Counted from the first letter of the stretch, positions 1 to 9,770 are shown. The stretch: 64,000 nt of DNA from Oegoconia quadripuncta (GCA_949316235.1 OX438743.1:30969242-31033241); one strand, 5' to 3'. Notes: generated from the sequence alone by a model not told the origin. Numbers and translations are program-made.

Positions 1-112
1 TAAAAAAACAATAAAATTCGAAGGCATGTGAGGTCCCCAACCCGCACTGGGCCAGTGTGGCGGACTATGGCCCATACTCCCTGAATATGAGGGAAGCTGC
101 AGTGGGATGTTT
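1..112 (+). repeat. SINE-4 fragment (3' part)
   Basis: Matches the tail of the full SINE-4 copy at 48471-48739: both carry GTCCCCAACCCGCA, then GGGCCAG, then a stretch ending GAGGGAAG. The tRNA-like head would lie left of the window edge. A 98-codon open frame across it is an artefact of the repeat. Confidence 0.7.
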
Positions 113-195
113 CTGTCAACTATTACTACATAAAAAATATGTTTTTAATAACAAAAAGGATTTAGTATTACCTTATGTTAGCGTTCGCTGGGCTC

Positions 196-1464
196 TTAAG
201 GAGTCTACATATCGAAGCCGCCGACGCAACACTTACCGGCGGATTGTTGTAGGTCGGCGGGCTCACGTGTTTCGAAATGGAGCGCGCGTGAGAGCCAAAC
301 TCGATAGAAAATTTTTCGGAGATGACATCTGTTTTTCTGGCTATATCTACTAAATATACAAAAAAGTGGTGAAGTGAGATACCTTGTCCGCGACGTGTTT
401 AATTCCTAGTTGCTCATTATTGTTTTACGTTTTATCGCATGTGCGCAATTATATCACGCACTGTTGTTCGGCATGCAACTTGACATAATCTCCTTTTCCT
501 TGGGGTGGAATTGTGCGCATGATGGTGGACAGATTGAGGCCGTGGCAATGCGTAACAGTAAATTACATTTCCATTTACCCACTGCTTTTCTGAACTCACA
601 GTATTATTTTCTTTCTTCATGTATTGCACCGTCTGCGGTGCGGCACGCAGCCTGAATAAACCAGTTCAATCATCTGAGAGGTGCGCTTGCGGTCCGATGT
701 CAAAGGGTACTTTTTGTGATGCGATTCGTGATCGGGCAATATCGAGTTCGATCTTGTTGCATTTCGAACTAGCACCTCAATATAAAAATAAATACACTTT
801 ATTAAAAATAAATAAATCTGTGTTTTTAAACTTACCTTTTGTGTCCGTTTGGCGTCCGTGTTTTCATGTAGGCTCCACTGAAAACCAGCGTTTTAGTCTA
901 ACCTCCAGACTGCGACTTACGCTGAGATAGAGACCTACTTTGACATCACTTTGCGACATCGAAAATTAATTTTAAGTACTTGAGTCTTTTAATACTTTTA
1001 TTTTTGTAAATTGTGGTATGGATAGAAGTACGTATCTTATTATATGAAACTGTTTTGTGTACCTACTTTTATCTCACCCAATTTCACTGGGTCGATTTTG
1101 TTTCACATTTATACATGTATATGTGTGTCGCTAAATGGGTCAAATAAACGATTCTTAATATGTCATGTTTATGTAAAGTATTATATAAAAACATAGCTTT
1201 TTACTTAGGTATCTTTGATAGTAATTTGTATATGCATGATACATTTCTAAGTTGACATAAAGCGTTTTGTGTCTCAATTTTAACTTTTATCCATCAGTGG
1301 AGACTTATAAGTTTCTATTACTATTATGACTTTCAGTGTATAAAAACAGACGATATAGTCTTCATAAAAGTTTAATATAAACTAACCGAATTATAATTTA
1401 ATAAGCCCGCCGACACCAAACCTGTGCCGCCGATTGTCGGTGTTCGGTGTGTAGAGTCCCTTAA
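196..1464. mobile_element. Non-autonomous DNA transposon with TTAA target duplication
   Basis: TTAA at 196-199 and 1461-1464 bounds two inverted arms of about 60-65 bp (roughly 200-264 and 1396-1460). The arms share AGTCTACA or CTCTACA at the outer end and GTCGGCGGGCT at the inner end. The 1.1 kb interior is AT-rich without a transposase frame. TTAA duplication is typical of piggyBac and Kolobok superfamilies; the purine-starting ends (GGGACTC) fit Kolobok better. The superfamily is inference. Confidence 0.6.
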
Positions 1465-1981
1465 GTAGGTATCTACGCTTTGATATATCTTTTTGTTTAA
1501 ATTTTTTACTCGTCATAATCAATCAGCTACATTGCAGAGGTTATTCTACTTCTGAGTGTAATATTCCTAGGTATCTAAAAAATAATGATAACCATAGAAA
1601 AACATTCTCATAATATTAATACCTGAGTATACAGTGTGATTTCTTATGTGCTTTGAGAAAATATTTACTCAAAACATCACGTGTTTCAAGTGCACGCTAA
1701 GTATGAGGTTGTTGATTTTCAAATCCAATCATTATCCGGATGATCGAACAATGGAGCCATGACACCTAAAAACAGTGAAGACATTGACCTCTCGATATCC
1801 GTTGCAAATAGTTGAGTTGGGAAGGATCGATATCACGACGATTGTCCACATCCAAAAAGAGTTCTAACAATTATGAACGGGCCGAAGGCTACATGCACGG
1901 TACCATTTGTCGATGGGCGAACTTAATAGATGTAAGTATAGGGACGAGAGAAATACAATGTGGTACTACATACATACATTT
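1465..1981. other. No recognised feature
   Basis: AT-rich sequence between the TTAA element and the nested SINEs. I see no coding frame, repeat relative or structure here. Confidence 0.5.
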
Positions 1982-2490
1982 GACGACCTGTTTGGTGTAG
2001 TGGTTAAAAACTCTGACCACTATACCAAAAGGTCGCGGGTTCGAATCCCGTTAGGGGCATATGTTTGTGTGATGAATATAATAAATAATAATAATAAATA
2101 TTTCGGACACTTACACCAATCATCTAGTCCCAAACTAAGCAAAGCTTGTGCTATGGATACTAGATAACGGATAAACATACATAAATATTTATATAAACAT
2201 CCAAGACTCGGGAATAAATGTTCGTGTTCATCACACAAACATTTACCCCTCGCGGGATTCGAACCCGCAACCGTTGGTTTCGCTGATAGGGTCACTATCC
2301 ACTACACCAATCGGTCGTCAATATGGACATTTGTACCAGAGTTATGGATGTTTTCATTTATAATAAGTATTTATTTACCAAAAAAAATGTATTTATGTAG
2401 TATATTAACCATCTGGTATCCACAACACAAGCCTATAGTTGCTTACTGTGGAACTAGATGACGCTGTGTGTATTTCTAAGGATATTTACA
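1982..2490 (+). repeat. SINE-1, split by a SINE-2 insertion
   Basis: A tRNA-like head starts at 1982 with TGGTGTAGTGGTTA (A-box-like) and GGTTCGAATCC (B-box-like). The body is interrupted after 2079 and resumes at 2320, ending in the family 3' part (CATCTGGTATCCACAAC, then GATGACGCTGTGTG). Six other copies in the window show the uninterrupted order. AATAT occurs on both sides of the insertion (2075-2079 and 2320-2324), as expected for a target-site duplication. Confidence 0.85.
2080..2319 (-). repeat. SINE-2 nested in SINE-1
   Basis: A second tRNA-headed SINE in reverse orientation. On the minus strand it starts with CGACCGATTGGTGTAGTGG and has GGTTCGAATCC. Its tail contains GACTAGATGATTGGTGTAAG and ends in an ATT/TAA-rich stretch. 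The copy at 14942-15187 shows the same order on the plus strand. Confidence 0.85.
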
Positions 2491-2605
2491 TAATGTCACG
2501 ACTCCCATCCCAAAAGGGGTGGACAGAGATATCCCAAACAATACTTGGGTGTTCCAAACGTTAAAAGTTTAATGATTGAAACAACAGCCACAGTTCACCT
2601 TGTGA
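2490..2605 (-). repeat. Repeat A fragment
   Basis: Contains AGAGATATCCCAAAC and a GTCACGACTCCCATCCC start, shared with the copies near 15.5 and 63.4 kb in the same orientation. The family has no tRNA-like head in this window; its class is unknown. Confidence 0.7.
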
Positions 2606-2684
2606 AACTAAGAGTGATACTAATGTTCGTTAAAATTCGGCGGACATTCCACATGTGGGCTACCATAAAACAAAAACTATGTAT

Positions 2685-2875
2685 CTATATACCTATAAAT
2701 TGAAAATTAAGAAAACCCCCGACAGATTATGTGATTATGTCATTCAAATACATCAAACACCCGTGTTAAAAGCTAAATATCTTCTGAACGAGTTAACCGA
2801 ATTTCATCAAATATGGCTAGCGTAAGACCGCACTCAAATTTTACTTACTTAAATACCACACACCATTTGTTGGGC
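2685..2875 (+). repeat. Repeat H copy
   Basis: Shares ATTGAAAATTAAGAAAACC and CCGTGTTAAAAGCTA, then a degenerate GTTAACCGAATTTC / CATGGCTA block, with the copy at 53190-53780. The class is unknown. A CA-rich microsatellite follows at about 2875-2895. Confidence 0.5.
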
Positions 2876-3107
2876 ACACACACACACCACACAACAGTGT
2901 CAAATAAACACCCTTAGTTTTTGTCGTGAAATTTTGTGAGTTTTAGATGAATAAGCAAGTATAGACTTGAAACTCTCGGCAACAGTCTAATCACTTAATT
3001 TTTTTTTCTTTGTTTGGTCAAATCATTGATAATTGTAACACTAAAAGAGTTTCTTGCTCATTCTTCAATTGGAAGTATGCTTTGTGAAATAATTATATTA
3101 TTATTAA

Positions 3108-3141
3108 TATGATACGGTTAGGTTATCCTAACCGTATCATA
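3108..3141. repeat. Perfect 15-bp-arm palindrome with 4-base loop
   Basis: Arms 3108-3122 and 3127-3141 are exact reverse complements around the loop TTAT. The right arm ends at or next to the TA of the mariner insertion, so the palindrome touches the transposon end. Confidence 0.9.
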
Positions 3142-4460
3142 CTACTCTGTGTAAAAAGTATCGGGAATATGTCAATAAAAAGACCCGCGTAAAAGAGGTC
3201 GTTCTAATTTTTTTACTGCATGTTGGTAGCACTGTACTGATTTAGCGCGCAAAATTTGAGCGGGATCTGTCATTTAATTTGTTTTAAACTACACTTTTTG
3301 TTGGTCATAGTTTTGAGTCCTCGGCGATTTTTACAATGGAAAATATTGTTGAACAAAGAGTGTGCCTTAAATTTTGTGTTTCAAATGATATTTCATGTGG
3401 TGAATCACTAAAAATGTTGCGAAATACCTACGGCGAATCGTGTATATCGAAAACAAGGGCTTATGAATGGTATAAGGCTTTTAAAGAAGGCCGAGAAGTA
3501 GTAGTAGACTTGCCTCGTTCTGGTAGACCTTCAACCGCTACGACCAAAGAAAACATCGACAGAATCAAGAAGCTAGTGCTCGAAAATCGACGTATGAGTC
3601 TGAGAGAGTTGGCTAGTGAGGTGAACATATCTTTTAAGTCCGTCCACAACATTCTCATTGACATTTTAGGCATGAAACGCGTCGCCGCTCGACTAGTTCC
3701 AAAAGAGCTCAATTTTGTTCAAAAAGCGCAGCGAAAGCATGTCGCTGAAGACATGGTTTCCCGAGCTTCTACGGATCCGACCTTTATGAAACGTATAATA
3801 ACTGGCGACGAGACATGGGTTTATGAGTACGACATGCAAACAAGCCAACAGTCTTCAGAATGGCGTCTCGAAAACGAGCCGAAACCCAAAAAACCGCGGC
3901 AAAGTCGCTCCAAAATCAAGGTGATGCTGACAGTTTTTTTTGACTACCGTGGTGTGGTTCACTCCGAATTCCTTCCAGAGGGAGAAACAGTGAATAAAGA
4001 ATATTATTTAGGCGTCATGAAGCGTTTGCGTGAGAGTATCCGCCGAAAACGTCCAGATTTGTGGCAACACAACTCATGGATGCTGCACCATGATAATGCA
4101 CCATCACACACAGCCATTATAGTGAAAGAGTTTTTAGCGAAAAATTCAACAAAAGTTCTCGACCAAGCACCGTATTCACCTGATATGGCTCCGTCTGACT
4201 TTTTTTTATTTCCCAAGTTAAAATTACCACTTCGAGGAAAACGTTTTGAGTCGATAGAAGCCATAAAAGAAAATTCGCTGAATGAGCTAAAGGCCATACC
4301 GCAAATAGCCTATGAAAAATGTATGGAAGACTGGGTGAAGCGGTGGAGATGTTGTATTGCAAGCGATGGGGCCTACTTTGAAGGCGATAAAATAAATTTA
4401 GATGAATAATTTGTATTTTTTGTTTTATTGACAAATTCCCGATACTTAGTACACTGAATG
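3142..4460 (+). mobile_element. Full-length mariner transposon
   Basis: Inverted repeats of about 30-38 bp flank an uninterrupted transposase gene. The left end carries AAGTATCGGGAATATGTCAA (from 3156) and the right end the complement of AAGTATCGGGAATTTGTCAA (to about 4450). TA dinucleotides lie at 3140-3141 or 3143-3144 and at 4461-4462. The outermost 6-9 bases of the two ends differ, so the exact 5' boundary is uncertain by about 3 bp. Length of about 1.3 kb is normal for mariner. Confidence 0.92.
3336..4409 (+). CDS. Mariner transposase (357 aa, intact frame)
   Basis: Cut-and-paste transposase that binds the element ends and inserts at TA. The N-terminal half holds two helix-turn-helix regions (about residues 1-110), with a linker containing LVPKELN near 125. 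The catalytic DDE/D domain follows: TGDETW gives the first aspartate, HHDNAPSH the second, and YSPDMAPSD the third. Exactly 34 residues separate the second and third aspartates, the D,D34D signature of true mariners. Length is usual for the family (about 345-360), and there is no internal stop or frameshift, so the copy could be young or still active. In host annotations such frames are often labelled SETMAR-like histone methyltransferase, which would be wrong here because no SET domain is present. Antisense frames inside it are shadows. Confidence 0.95.
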   Translation: MENIVEQRVCLKFCVSNDISCGESLKMLRNTYGESCISKTRAYEWYKAFKEGREVVVDLPRSGRPSTATTKENIDRIKKLVLENRRMSLRELASEVNISFKSVHNILIDILGMKRVAARLVPKELNFVQKAQRKHVAEDMVSRASTDPTFMKRIITGDETWVYEYDMQTSQQSSEWRLENEPKPKKPRQSRSKIKVMLTVFFDYRGVVHSEFLPEGETVNKEYYLGVMKRLRESIRRKRPDLWQHNSWMLHHDNAPSHTAIIVKEFLAKNSTKVLDQAPYSPDMAPSDFFLFPKLKLPLRGKRFESIEAIKENSLNELKAIPQIAYEKCMEDWVKRWRCCIASDGAYFEGDKINLDE

Positions 4461-4496
4461 TACATAACCTTTTATCTTATGAAATATATCTAATCT

Positions 4497-4722
4497 AATA
4501 TTATAAATGCGGAAGTTTGGATGTTTATTTGTTGCTCAATCACGGCGAAACGGATGAACAGATTTGGATGAAATTTGGTTAACAGGTAGAACATGCCCTG
4601 GATGTCCTATGTTTTACATAGGATATTTTTATCCCGATAAAGTGAGTAGTTCCCGCGGGATAAACAAATTTCCACGATAAAGTTATTCAACGCAGGCGAA
4701 GTCGCGGTCGGAAAGCTATTAA
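4497..4722 (+). repeat. Interspersed LINE-tail-like repeat
   Basis: Contains GTTTGGATGTTT, CTCAATCACGGCG, CCCGCGGGATAAACAAAT and GCGAAGTCGCGG. A reverse-oriented relative lies at 20315-20535 and a short end fragment at 16690-16742. It resembles a tail widespread in lepidopteran genomes; assignment to RTE LINEs is inference. Confidence 0.6.
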
Positions 4723-4867
4723 GTATCTATATATTTTTAATTTTGTATTTTGTCTTTGTAATGAAAGAAGGCAAATTTACTTGTATGATCAATGTGTTTG
4801 TCTAGTGCAGTCTTGGATGTCCTTTAAATCTTTTGATGTCAGTCAAATTTCCATAATCCACAGAAAT

Positions 4868-4965
4868 TCCATCAACATCATCATATCAGCCATAGGACGT
4901 CACAGCTGAACATAGGCCTCCCCCATAGATTTCCAGAGGGGTAGTTTGCCATCAGATAAATAAAA
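4868..4965 (-). repeat. RTE-type LINE 3' fragment
   Basis: Plus-strand text ACATAGGCCTCCCCCATAG and AGAGGGGTAGTTTGCC corresponds to the minus-oriented 3' end of RTE-like copies at 23425-23628 and 40435-40890. No coding capacity is left. Confidence 0.5.
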
Positions 4966-5094
4966 TTCTAAAATCATCAAAAACCAGCTGTTTATTTCAA
5001 ATTGGCCCATAGTAAAAATTTTCACCACCATTCAACATGATTTCAGTGTGACGTTAGAAATTTTGCTGTTAAGTCAATAACCTTCGTGATTATA

Positions 5095-5510
5095 TTAGGT
5101 CCTTACCTATGAAATTTGCGTTTTGTATGAAGAATTTCATTAAGACTGTTTTCTCCATACAAACATTTTTGTTTTTTTTTTTGGGAACGGCAAATCCAAA
5201 TTTAGCTAAACTTTGTGTGTATTATCGGATAACATTTAGTTAAGTATAGGCAGCGTAAATTTTTAAAAGTAACCGCTTTTTTAAAAGTTTCAGTGAATCT
5301 AAGAAATGATTATGGGAAGCACATGAAAAGAGCTCTGTTCAATTTTTTTTTATTATCCGATTAAGCCCAGAAATTAAAAAATATTTCATGTGAAACCTTG
5401 AAATAATATTCCATTTTTCAAATAAAAAACAAATTTGGATATGGCTTTGAAAATCGCATGAATTGGTACACATGATTAAAAAAACTCCAATTTCATAGGT
5501 AAAGCCCCAA
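5095..5510. mobile_element. MITE with TA-type duplication
   Basis: Inverted ends of about 24 bp: TTAGGTCCTTACCTATGAAA at 5095 and the complement of TTGGGGCTTTACCTATGAAA ending at 5510. TATA flanks both sides (5091-5094 and 5511-5514). The 416-bp element has no coding frame. TA or TATA duplication suggests a Tc1/mariner-mobilised element (inference). Confidence 0.7.
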
Positions 5511-5514
5511 TATA

Positions 5515-6239
5515 AAACTTCATAATAAATTTCGCCTAAAACTCACGTTTCATAAGAGTCTTGTCGACAACCCTTAATACACTGGATCTGAGACAATTGC
5601 TCGCACGCGCACTGACAACAGATTAGATCATTTACGTCACCTAATTGCTCCGACTTGCACGTGATCAAGACATGCCACCATTAGAACAAGGGTACGGCTG
5701 TTGAGCTTGATAACAAATTTATTAGATACTTCAATCAATGCTCTGAAATTATTAGGTACCCAATGAATGAGGTCTGTTACATGATCGATCATAGATGGTC
5801 TCCGGTAAAACTCCTACATCACATATAAAAGTATAGTTTCTTCATAACTACAATAATTTGCAGTGTTTGATTTTCCGATAGAAAAATCTTTCACGCGAGA
5901 CGCGTCGGTCAATCTGGTATACTGCCCTCCTGCTTAGCGAACTTTATTTAACGACCTTTATTCTATAGGTATCTTGTCTAAAAAGAACTGCTTTTTTGGT
6001 AAAGCCTTATGATTTTTTCGGCTTAGTTCTATATAAAAGGGAGTGTCCCTTTCGTCATCAGTGTTCCCCGAATCTTATGCAATCTTGAGATATTGAAGAG
6101 TAGGGTAAGACTACCTATTTACTTTATTAGGTAACTGAATACTTTTAAAGTTGGTGAAAGAAATAGGGTGCGAGAATATCAACACACTAGGAGTAACGGA
6201 GTGTCAAATTAGAAAAGCGATTAAGGAATTTCCCACAAA
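5515..6239. other. No recognised feature
   Basis: Mixed AT-rich sequence after the MITE. I see no convincing exon, repeat relative or strong secondary structure. Confidence 0.4.
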
Positions 6240-6425
6240 AATGTCCTATAGATTTGCATGTTTTACGACGACGCGCTCACCCCCTGTTACGTGTGCATTT
6301 CTGTATATTTCAAAGGTGAACCGTAAATGTAGTTTCAAGTCTTAATTTCTTTATGTTTGGGATATCTCTGACCACCGCATTTGGGATAAAGATCGTGACT
6401 TTATGTACGCATAAATATTCACATC
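6240..6425 (+). repeat. Repeat A copy (5' truncated)
   Basis: Shows GTTACGTGTGCATTTCTGTA, GGTGAACCGTAAATG, GGGATATCTCTGACCAC and GGGATAAAGATCGTGAC, in the same order as the copies at 61115-61368 and 46957-47215. Confidence 0.7.
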
Positions 6426-6859
6426 GCAAGGGAATTGACGATGTTCATAGTTTGTCTAATCATTGAAATGCATGATAAACTTCATTGAATAATATTTAGT
6501 TAACAAGATATCCATTCAACGTATGGTAAATTGATAGGTCATGCATGTAATTTCGGTGCTTAAAGTATCCTAAAATTTCCATTGTTATTAAATATGTAAA
6601 TACAGCAATAGTGTTATCAAGGTTTTTGAACTTTGTGACGAAGGAACATACGTAAGAGAGTACAAAACGCATATTGCGATAGATAACTACATTTACTTAT
6701 ACGAGTAGGTTTTGTAATGTTAACTCTACGTGCGTCACAGTCAGATCGGCATTCTCAAAATCTCATGATTCCACTTTCCGCCGATATGGCACTATTGCAT
6801 ATCGAATACGCCTTCGGCAAAACCGGAATTCGACCAATAGTACGGTTTTACATATGTAA

Positions 6860-7173
6860 CGTATTTATTGACGTCATCCAGTTGCGGTTCTACTGGCGTC
6901 GACTGACTCAGGGTACAGATAATAAGTATGGTTTATATTGGCAACGTCGTGTGTTTTGTAGTTCAGTGATTTGCCACATGTGTCGAATTGTACTCATAGA
7001 TTTTTTGTATAACTTATCAATAACATTTACATATTGTTCAGTGCCGATAATCGACGTTACATCTCGTTATCAGTGTTGTAATCATAGCGTATTGGATCAT
7101 AAGATTGTTCCCAAGTGTTTGAACTTCTGTGTCAATTATGTATTCAGGCAATTTTTGCTATTACTTCATTGAC
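6860..7173 (+). promoter_or_regulatory. Candidate alternative promoter and 5' UTR of the IP3 3-kinase gene
   Basis: A perfect palindromic CRE, TGACGTCA, sits at 6869-6876. Arthropod initiator matches (TCAGT) occur at 6963-6967, 7038-7042 and 7070-7074, with no good TATA box. The stretch is less AT-rich than its surroundings and lies immediately upstream of the candidate first exon at 7174. The CRE would fit cAMP/CREB control. The promoter role is inference; initiator matches are common by chance. Confidence 0.3.
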
Positions 7174-7227
7174 ATGAAGTCTTTCAAAGACGTCGTTGTC
7201 TGTGCCTACATGCTCAACTCTAAAAAG
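7174..7227 (+). CDS. Candidate alternative first coding exon of IP3 3-kinase
   Basis: Reads MKSFKDVVVCAYMLNSKK (18 residues) from ATG at 7174 and ends exactly at a good donor, AAG|GTACGT. It ends in phase 0, and the first recognised kinase exon (11248) starts in phase 0, so the two join without a frame break. An in-frame stop just upstream in the same region (TGA at 7170, in another frame) ends an unrelated open frame. The isoform would have almost no N-terminal extension before the segment corresponding to the calmodulin-binding region of vertebrate ITPKs. There is no homology support for these 18 residues. The true 5' exons may lie elsewhere, including left of the window. Confidence 0.35.
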
Positions 7228-7654
7228 GTACGTGGTAATAATACAGTTTTTTTTTTATAAAATCCAAGAAATATGCATTGAAAATGAATAAATGTTACTG
7301 CCTATAAATGCAAGTAAAATTTTATGATAATTTACATACAATTCTTTCATGATTGCGTGGTTACTTCTTAAGTTTGTAATAAATAGACTGGGCTCAATAA
7401 AACATGTAATAATTATGAACAATTTAAATTCCAATCGCTCATAAACAAAAACATCAGTGAAGTTACATATTGAACTTGTGTTTGTCTGTATGTATTGTAT
7501 ATGGCATAGATCACAAGAATGAATTAAGAAGGCGCGTGATTGAATTTTATAGGAGCAAATTTTACAGTTACAAAAGATACCACCACATATGGCGTGTAAA
7601 TAGGTACTGTTTATTTTCCACATTTAATTTTATTGTCAGTATCATTTTAAACTT

Positions 7655-7745
7655 CAAAATCGTCATATTCGCAAACTCGTCACCCATTCGCAACTGGTCA
7701 TATTCGCAACTCTTCACTTTCGCATCTGGCCATCTTCGCAACAAC
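7655..7745. repeat. Short degenerate tandem repeat
   Basis: About five units built on ATTCGCAACTGGTCAT, spaced about 16-18 bp apart (TTCGCAAAC, TTCGCAACTG, TTCGCAACTC, TTCGCATCTG, TTCGCAAC). Confidence 0.6.
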
Positions 7746-8520
7746 CCTCTTATTGTCTAACTGCAATTATAATGAATTGTGTTGCCAACACCGTCGCTAT
7801 TGGTCGAATTTGAAAATTTAAGCTTTACAATAATAAAGTCAGCCAATTGGTCGACTTTGGCAATTCGCGGTGCAGTCAATTCCCATTGAAGTAAGGATGC
7901 TGGTGATTTTCGATACGAGCTGTTTTCCTATGTAGGTACCTATTGTAACTATGGCATATGAATAGCAATAGAAAGCAAGTTATTAATAGGAAGAGCAATA
8001 TATGTAAATGAAAATAGTTTTAAAGAAAAATGCAAACTTATAAATTATTTTTATTTTGAAGGACAGCATGGTATAACTCCTTGCGCTCTTTATCATAGCC
8101 GTGTGGGTACTGATAATTCAAAATGTGGCTGGATGGTGATGGTGGTCATGGTTGTGACGTGGAAAGTGGAAGAATGTGGACTGAACGCTTGTCTGAACTT
8201 ATATACTAAAAGCGATTACAAGTACATTAGCGTCGACTATATACGAGATACCTACGCATTTTACCTGTTTACCATACGTAATGTTATCAGTATAATACCC
8301 TGTAAATGGGAATATAGGTAATTAATTCTAACTACAAAGTGCCCGAGTAAACGCAGTACTTATAAGTAATTTTCCGCAATTTGCCGTTGCTTTGTGGGAA
8401 AATATCCTTCAAATAATCTCATAGATAGATTGTTTTAGAGTTGGTACAATGGTTTCTTGCGTTGCTTGCGAAAAATAGGCCTTTGTTTAATCATAGCAAT
8501 TGTGTCTCATGTCTCTACTA
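7746..8520. other. Intronic or intergenic, no recognised feature
   Basis: AT-rich, with no exon or repeat relative that I can support. If the exon at 7174 is real, this lies in the first intron of the IP3 3-kinase gene. Confidence 0.4.
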
Positions 8521-8595
8521 TTAGGGCACGGGGCACAGCCTCCTCTTACTGAAGTATGGGTCACGCATGGGCCATAATCCACTACCCATACACTA
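8521..8595 (+). repeat. Repeat D fragment
   Basis: GGGGCACAGCCTCCTCTTAC and GGGCCATAATCCAC match the 5' part of repeat D (compare 29083-29400). Confidence 0.6.
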
Positions 8596-8689
8596 AGAGC
8601 AATAACCATATACTAAGAGCACACGTCTTTCGATAGTGCGATCAACAAACATACAGCTCATGCTGGATTTTGAAATGTCCTTCGATTAA

Positions 8690-9110
8690 AGATTTTACAA
8701 AAAACAAAACAATAATCGTTATTTTACTGTGGGCCACATTCTCTGCTAATGTGGATGCTGTACTCGAACCGTCAGGTATTTCGAGAAATGACGGAAAAAG
8801 GCCCAATGGTATGACTTTGGGTCCTTGGAAATTTGGAAGGTCGCTGAGGTGCGCCCTACGTAGATACTTTGGCCGCATCCCATGCCAACAAGACTTCATT
8901 AAATGCCCGCGCGGCAGCCTCCGCTGAATCACCCAAGCGGCGAAAATATGCAGACCTGGGATAGGGCTACATTTTTGCCGCTTTTTACGGTGGAAATCTT
9001 GAGTTCATGGGCCCAGAGGCGTAGAAATTGGCAAATGAATTATCCACTCGTTTGATAGTATCGCACAGAGAGGTAACGCTGCCAGCTTACAAGGTCCTAG
9101 TCATAGATGA
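8690..9110 (+). pseudogene. Decayed C-terminal end of a retroelement polyprotein
   Basis: One frame reads DGKRPNGMTLGPW (about 8794-8832). After a frameshift near 8850 another frame reads VDTLAASHANKTS and then SPKRRKYADLG, a stop, and GPEA. A short stretch near 9065-9085 reads AQRGNAAS. This order resembles a tail found after reverse-transcriptase regions of insect retroelement proteins (recalled family knowledge, family not named). The fragment at 60770-60905 ends the same way (QRGNAASVLGT). Stops and frame changes show it is dead. Confidence 0.6.
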
Positions 9111-9391
9111 AATTTTTAATTTATAGGTAGATTAATTTGTAAATCTTGTATTTTTTGTAATGTTGTTAACTAATGACAAAAAGGTTCGTAATAGTTAAAA
9201 AAATACATGTGCATATTGTATGGTTAGGGTGGGACTTATGTAGTCATAAATACGGTGGCTCAACTATAAAAAATTTGAAGAAAAAATAACTAGCAGAGAT
9301 AGTGCTATACAGGGTGAATTTTTTAAGTGGGCCTAGATGGCCAAATCCTAAATTTTGATGATACTAAAACTGCATCATTGGATTTTTGAAA

Positions 9392-9485
9392 ATTAATATT
9401 CCTAGCCAGGAATCGAACCCGTTGATTTTGAAAACAGTTTTGTTTTCAAAATCTACGGGTTCGATTCCTGGCTAGGAATATTAAT
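9392..9485. repeat. Long palindrome: 45-bp arms, 4-base loop, one mismatch
   Basis: Arms 9392-9436 and 9441-9485 are reverse complements with a single mismatch, around loop GTTT. Each arm carries GGGTTCGATTCCTGGCTAG, which has the look of a tRNA T-arm or B-box end. Transcribed in either direction it would form a near-perfect hairpin of about 94 nt. It lies in the IP3K first intron if the exon at 7174 is used. Confidence 0.9.
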
Positions 9486-9486
9486 A

Positions 9487-9514
9487 AATACAGGATGTGT
9501 TTACATCCTGTATT
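9487..9514. repeat. Second palindrome, one base after the first
   Basis: Arms AATACAGGATGT (9487-9498) and its exact complement (9503-9514) surround the loop GTTT, the same loop as in the neighbouring 45-bp palindrome. Confidence 0.85.
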
Positions 9515-9644
9515 ATTATACCATTCGATGGTGTCGCTAATAAGGAACGAATTCTGGGAAGCGGTAGTAGCTTGAACATACTGACTGACATATACAGCTC
9601 TATTATTATTTCCAGTAGATTTCAATTCAGCAAATGATATATTA

Positions 9645-9770
9645 ATTTATTTATTTAACACTTTATTGCATATATAAGTATACAAACATACATTGAACAA
9701 ACATAGGACAGAAATTACAATACATAAAAGGCGATCTTATCTCTGTAAGAGATTTCTTCCAGCAAATCGT
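9645..9770 (-). repeat. LINE-like 3' end
   Basis: Shares ACACTTTATTGCATATATAA, ATAGGACAGAAATTACAATA and CTTATCTCTGTAAGAGATTT with 12815-12955. The minus strand ends like a LINE 3' UTR (TGCAATAAAGTG). Class is inferred. Confidence 0.55.

Noticed and set aside
57..353. 98-codon open frame
   Set aside because: Starts inside a SINE-4 fragment and runs into the inverted arm of the TTAA element.
1982..2060. tRNA gene
   Set aside because: A-box and B-box-like sequence is present, but it is the head of the repeated SINE-1 family. The same applies to the heads of SINE-2, SINE-3 and SINE-4. None folds into a clean cloverleaf with a normal acceptor stem by eye.
3336..4409. SETMAR-type host gene
   Set aside because: There is no SET domain, and inverted ends with TA dinucleotides bracket the frame, so it is a transposon gene.
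3461..4434. Minus-strand open frames across the mariner
   Set aside because: Shadows of the transposase gene, with no independent motifs.
6717..7172. 151-codon open frame as a gene
   Set aside because: No family motif, odd composition, and it ends just before the phase-matched candidate exon at 7174. More likely UTR or promoter sequence.
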